A stretch of DNA of 64,000 nt, taken from the NCBI RefSeq assembly GCF_003206065.1, contig NZ_PZJQ01000002.1:62001-126000 (forward strand). The letters run 5' to 3'. The DNA is from Salinicola halimionae (GTDB lineage Bacteria > Pseudomonadota > Gammaproteobacteria > Pseudomonadales > Halomonadaceae). The position numbers were made by a program, and so were the translations under genes. This document shows positions 63,301 to 64,000 of the stretch, piece after piece (positions within the stretch are counted from its first letter, which is position 1; each line of letters starts with the position of its first letter). The notes beneath the pieces are model-generated. The model was not told where the DNA came from and did no database searches. It saw only the letters and a program-made list of their open reading frames with translations.

Positions 63301-64000
63301 TTAGCCCAACAGGGAACGTAGCCCAGCGATGGCGCTCTGCCCGCGCTCCTGCTTCCTCTCGGGGTTTTCCTTATCGGCGCGCCCTTCCCATTCCAGATCG
63401 TCCGCCGGCAGTTCGTCGAGGAATCGGCTCGGGGTGCAGTCGAGCAGCTCGCCGTAGGCCTTGCGTTGGCGGGCGAGCGTCAGCGTCAGCGTGCGCCGGG
63501 CACGGGTGATACCGACATACGCGAGACGCCGTTCCTCTTCCACGGTGCCGGATTCGATCGAGTTGCGGTGCGGCAGCAGCTCTTCCTCCAGCCCCATCAG
63601 GTAGACATGGGGGAATTCGAGGCCCTTGGAGGCATGCATGGTCAGCAGCTGAACGCGGTCGGAGTCGTCCTCTTCGGCCTGCTGCTCGAGAATGTCGCGC
63701 AGTACCAGCCGCGAAATGGCCGACTGCACGTCGTCGGTCTCCTCGGAGGCTTCGCCGTCCTCATCGTCGCGATGCATCGATTTTTCGAGCTGGTCGATCA
63801 GCGTCCAGACGTTGGCCATGCGGCGCTCGGCGATGGTCGGCGCGCTGGCGTTCTGATAGAGCCAGGCTTCGTAATCCATGTCGCGGATCATCTCGCGAAT
63901 GGCAGCGATGGCGTCGCCCTGGTCCATGCGTTTGCGCACGCCGTCGATGAAGTGGCCGAAGCGCCCTAGCCGCTCGACGGCGCGAGTGGGTAGCACTTGT
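63301..64000 (-). CDS. rep: ATP-dependent DNA helicase Rep (C-terminal part, partial)
   Basis: The frame is open to the window edge; about 233 residues of the C-terminal half are present. Helicase motif V LLTMHASKGLEFPHVYLMGLEEELLPHRNS and motif VI RRLAYVGITRARRTL match Rep of the UvrD/Rep superfamily I 3'-5' helicases, as does YGELLDCTPSRFLDELPADDLEWEG. The end is RSLLG. Rep clears protein roadblocks ahead of replication forks. It stops 10 bases from the thiM stop. Confidence 0.93.
   Translation of the reverse strand, partial: QVLPTRAVERLGRFGHFIDGVRKRMDQGDAIAAIREMIRDMDYEAWLYQNASAPTIAERRMANVWTLIDQLEKSMHRDDEDGEASEETDDVQSAISRLVLRDILEQQAEEDDSDRVQLLTMHASKGLEFPHVYLMGLEEELLPHRNSIESGTVEEERRLAYVGITRARRTLTLTLARQRKAYGELLDCTPSRFLDELPADDLEWEGRADKENPERKQERGQSAIAGLRSLLG

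Overview
The window reads as chromosomal DNA of a GC-rich gammaproteobacterium. The mix of TRAP/Tct-like sugar-acid transporters, LamB/MalM, MdaB, CvfB, ThiM, Rep, and the leader and promoter style suggest a halophile of the Halomonadaceae (Salinicola, Kushneria, Chromohalobacter or Halomonas type). That placement is inference. There is no phage or plasmid backbone. Most of the window is catabolic islands, each with its own regulator. Two sequences close to the ParB site parS (17546 and 52408) raise the possibility that the window lies in the origin-proximal part of the chromosome.

Layout. 1-4300: end of a GFA-family protein, then a YfcC-type carrier plus M20 amidohydrolase divergent from a LysR regulator. 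4366-6041: Tat-exported PhoD phosphatase behind a possible Pho box. 6066-14563: a seven-gene operon (ArgH-family lyase, amino-acid-type ABC transporter, two polysaccharide-deacetylase paralogues, MmgE/PrpD protein) divergent from a LysR regulator. This gene set fits breakdown of iminodisuccinate/EDDS-like aminopolycarboxylates better than arginine synthesis. 14634-17816: FAD-linked D-hydroxyacid dehydrogenase, then mdaB/LysR. 17981-21124: a translationally coupled operon of acyl-CoA dehydrogenase, PIG-L deacetylase, methyltransferase and glycosyltransferase, product unknown. 21539-23934: transglutaminase-like protein and a BBE-type FAD oxidase. 24007-31383: Tct tripartite transporter, enolase-superfamily enzyme and a phosphodiesterase, under a LacI regulator with two matching operators. 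31958-34263: siderophore receptor with a Fur-like box. 34641-36893: YihS-like isomerase and a stress-type SDR.

36894-37591 carries no protein gene but holds, on the minus strand, a run of hairpins nearly all presenting AGGA in the loop: a CsrB/RsmZ-type RNA that would sequester CsrA. 37592-40000: PAS-LuxR regulator and a VIT-type metal transporter. 40928-43410: lamB-malM with a five-fold 13-bp repeat in the leader that forms an (ARN)n Hfq/Crc-like platform. 44155-52864: a complete tetronate (L-threonate/D-erythronate) pathway (denD, ltnD, otnK, otnC, otnI) with GntP permease, GntR regulator and an extra enolase-superfamily dehydratase.

52875-55468: CvfB, then a tandem triplication (exact 608-bp period) of a small exported protein of unknown family. 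55798-57729: GNAT, then an AT-rich three-gene overlapping operon whose last product carries a HEPN-type R-x4-H motif, the best candidate here for an undescribed defence or toxin system. 57864-59542: AraC-cupin pair flanked by direct repeats. 59566-60731: MerR/CDF metal-efflux pair. 60823-61898: RES-Xre toxin-antitoxin. 62130-64000: tRNA-Arg(CCG), thiM and the C-terminal part of rep.
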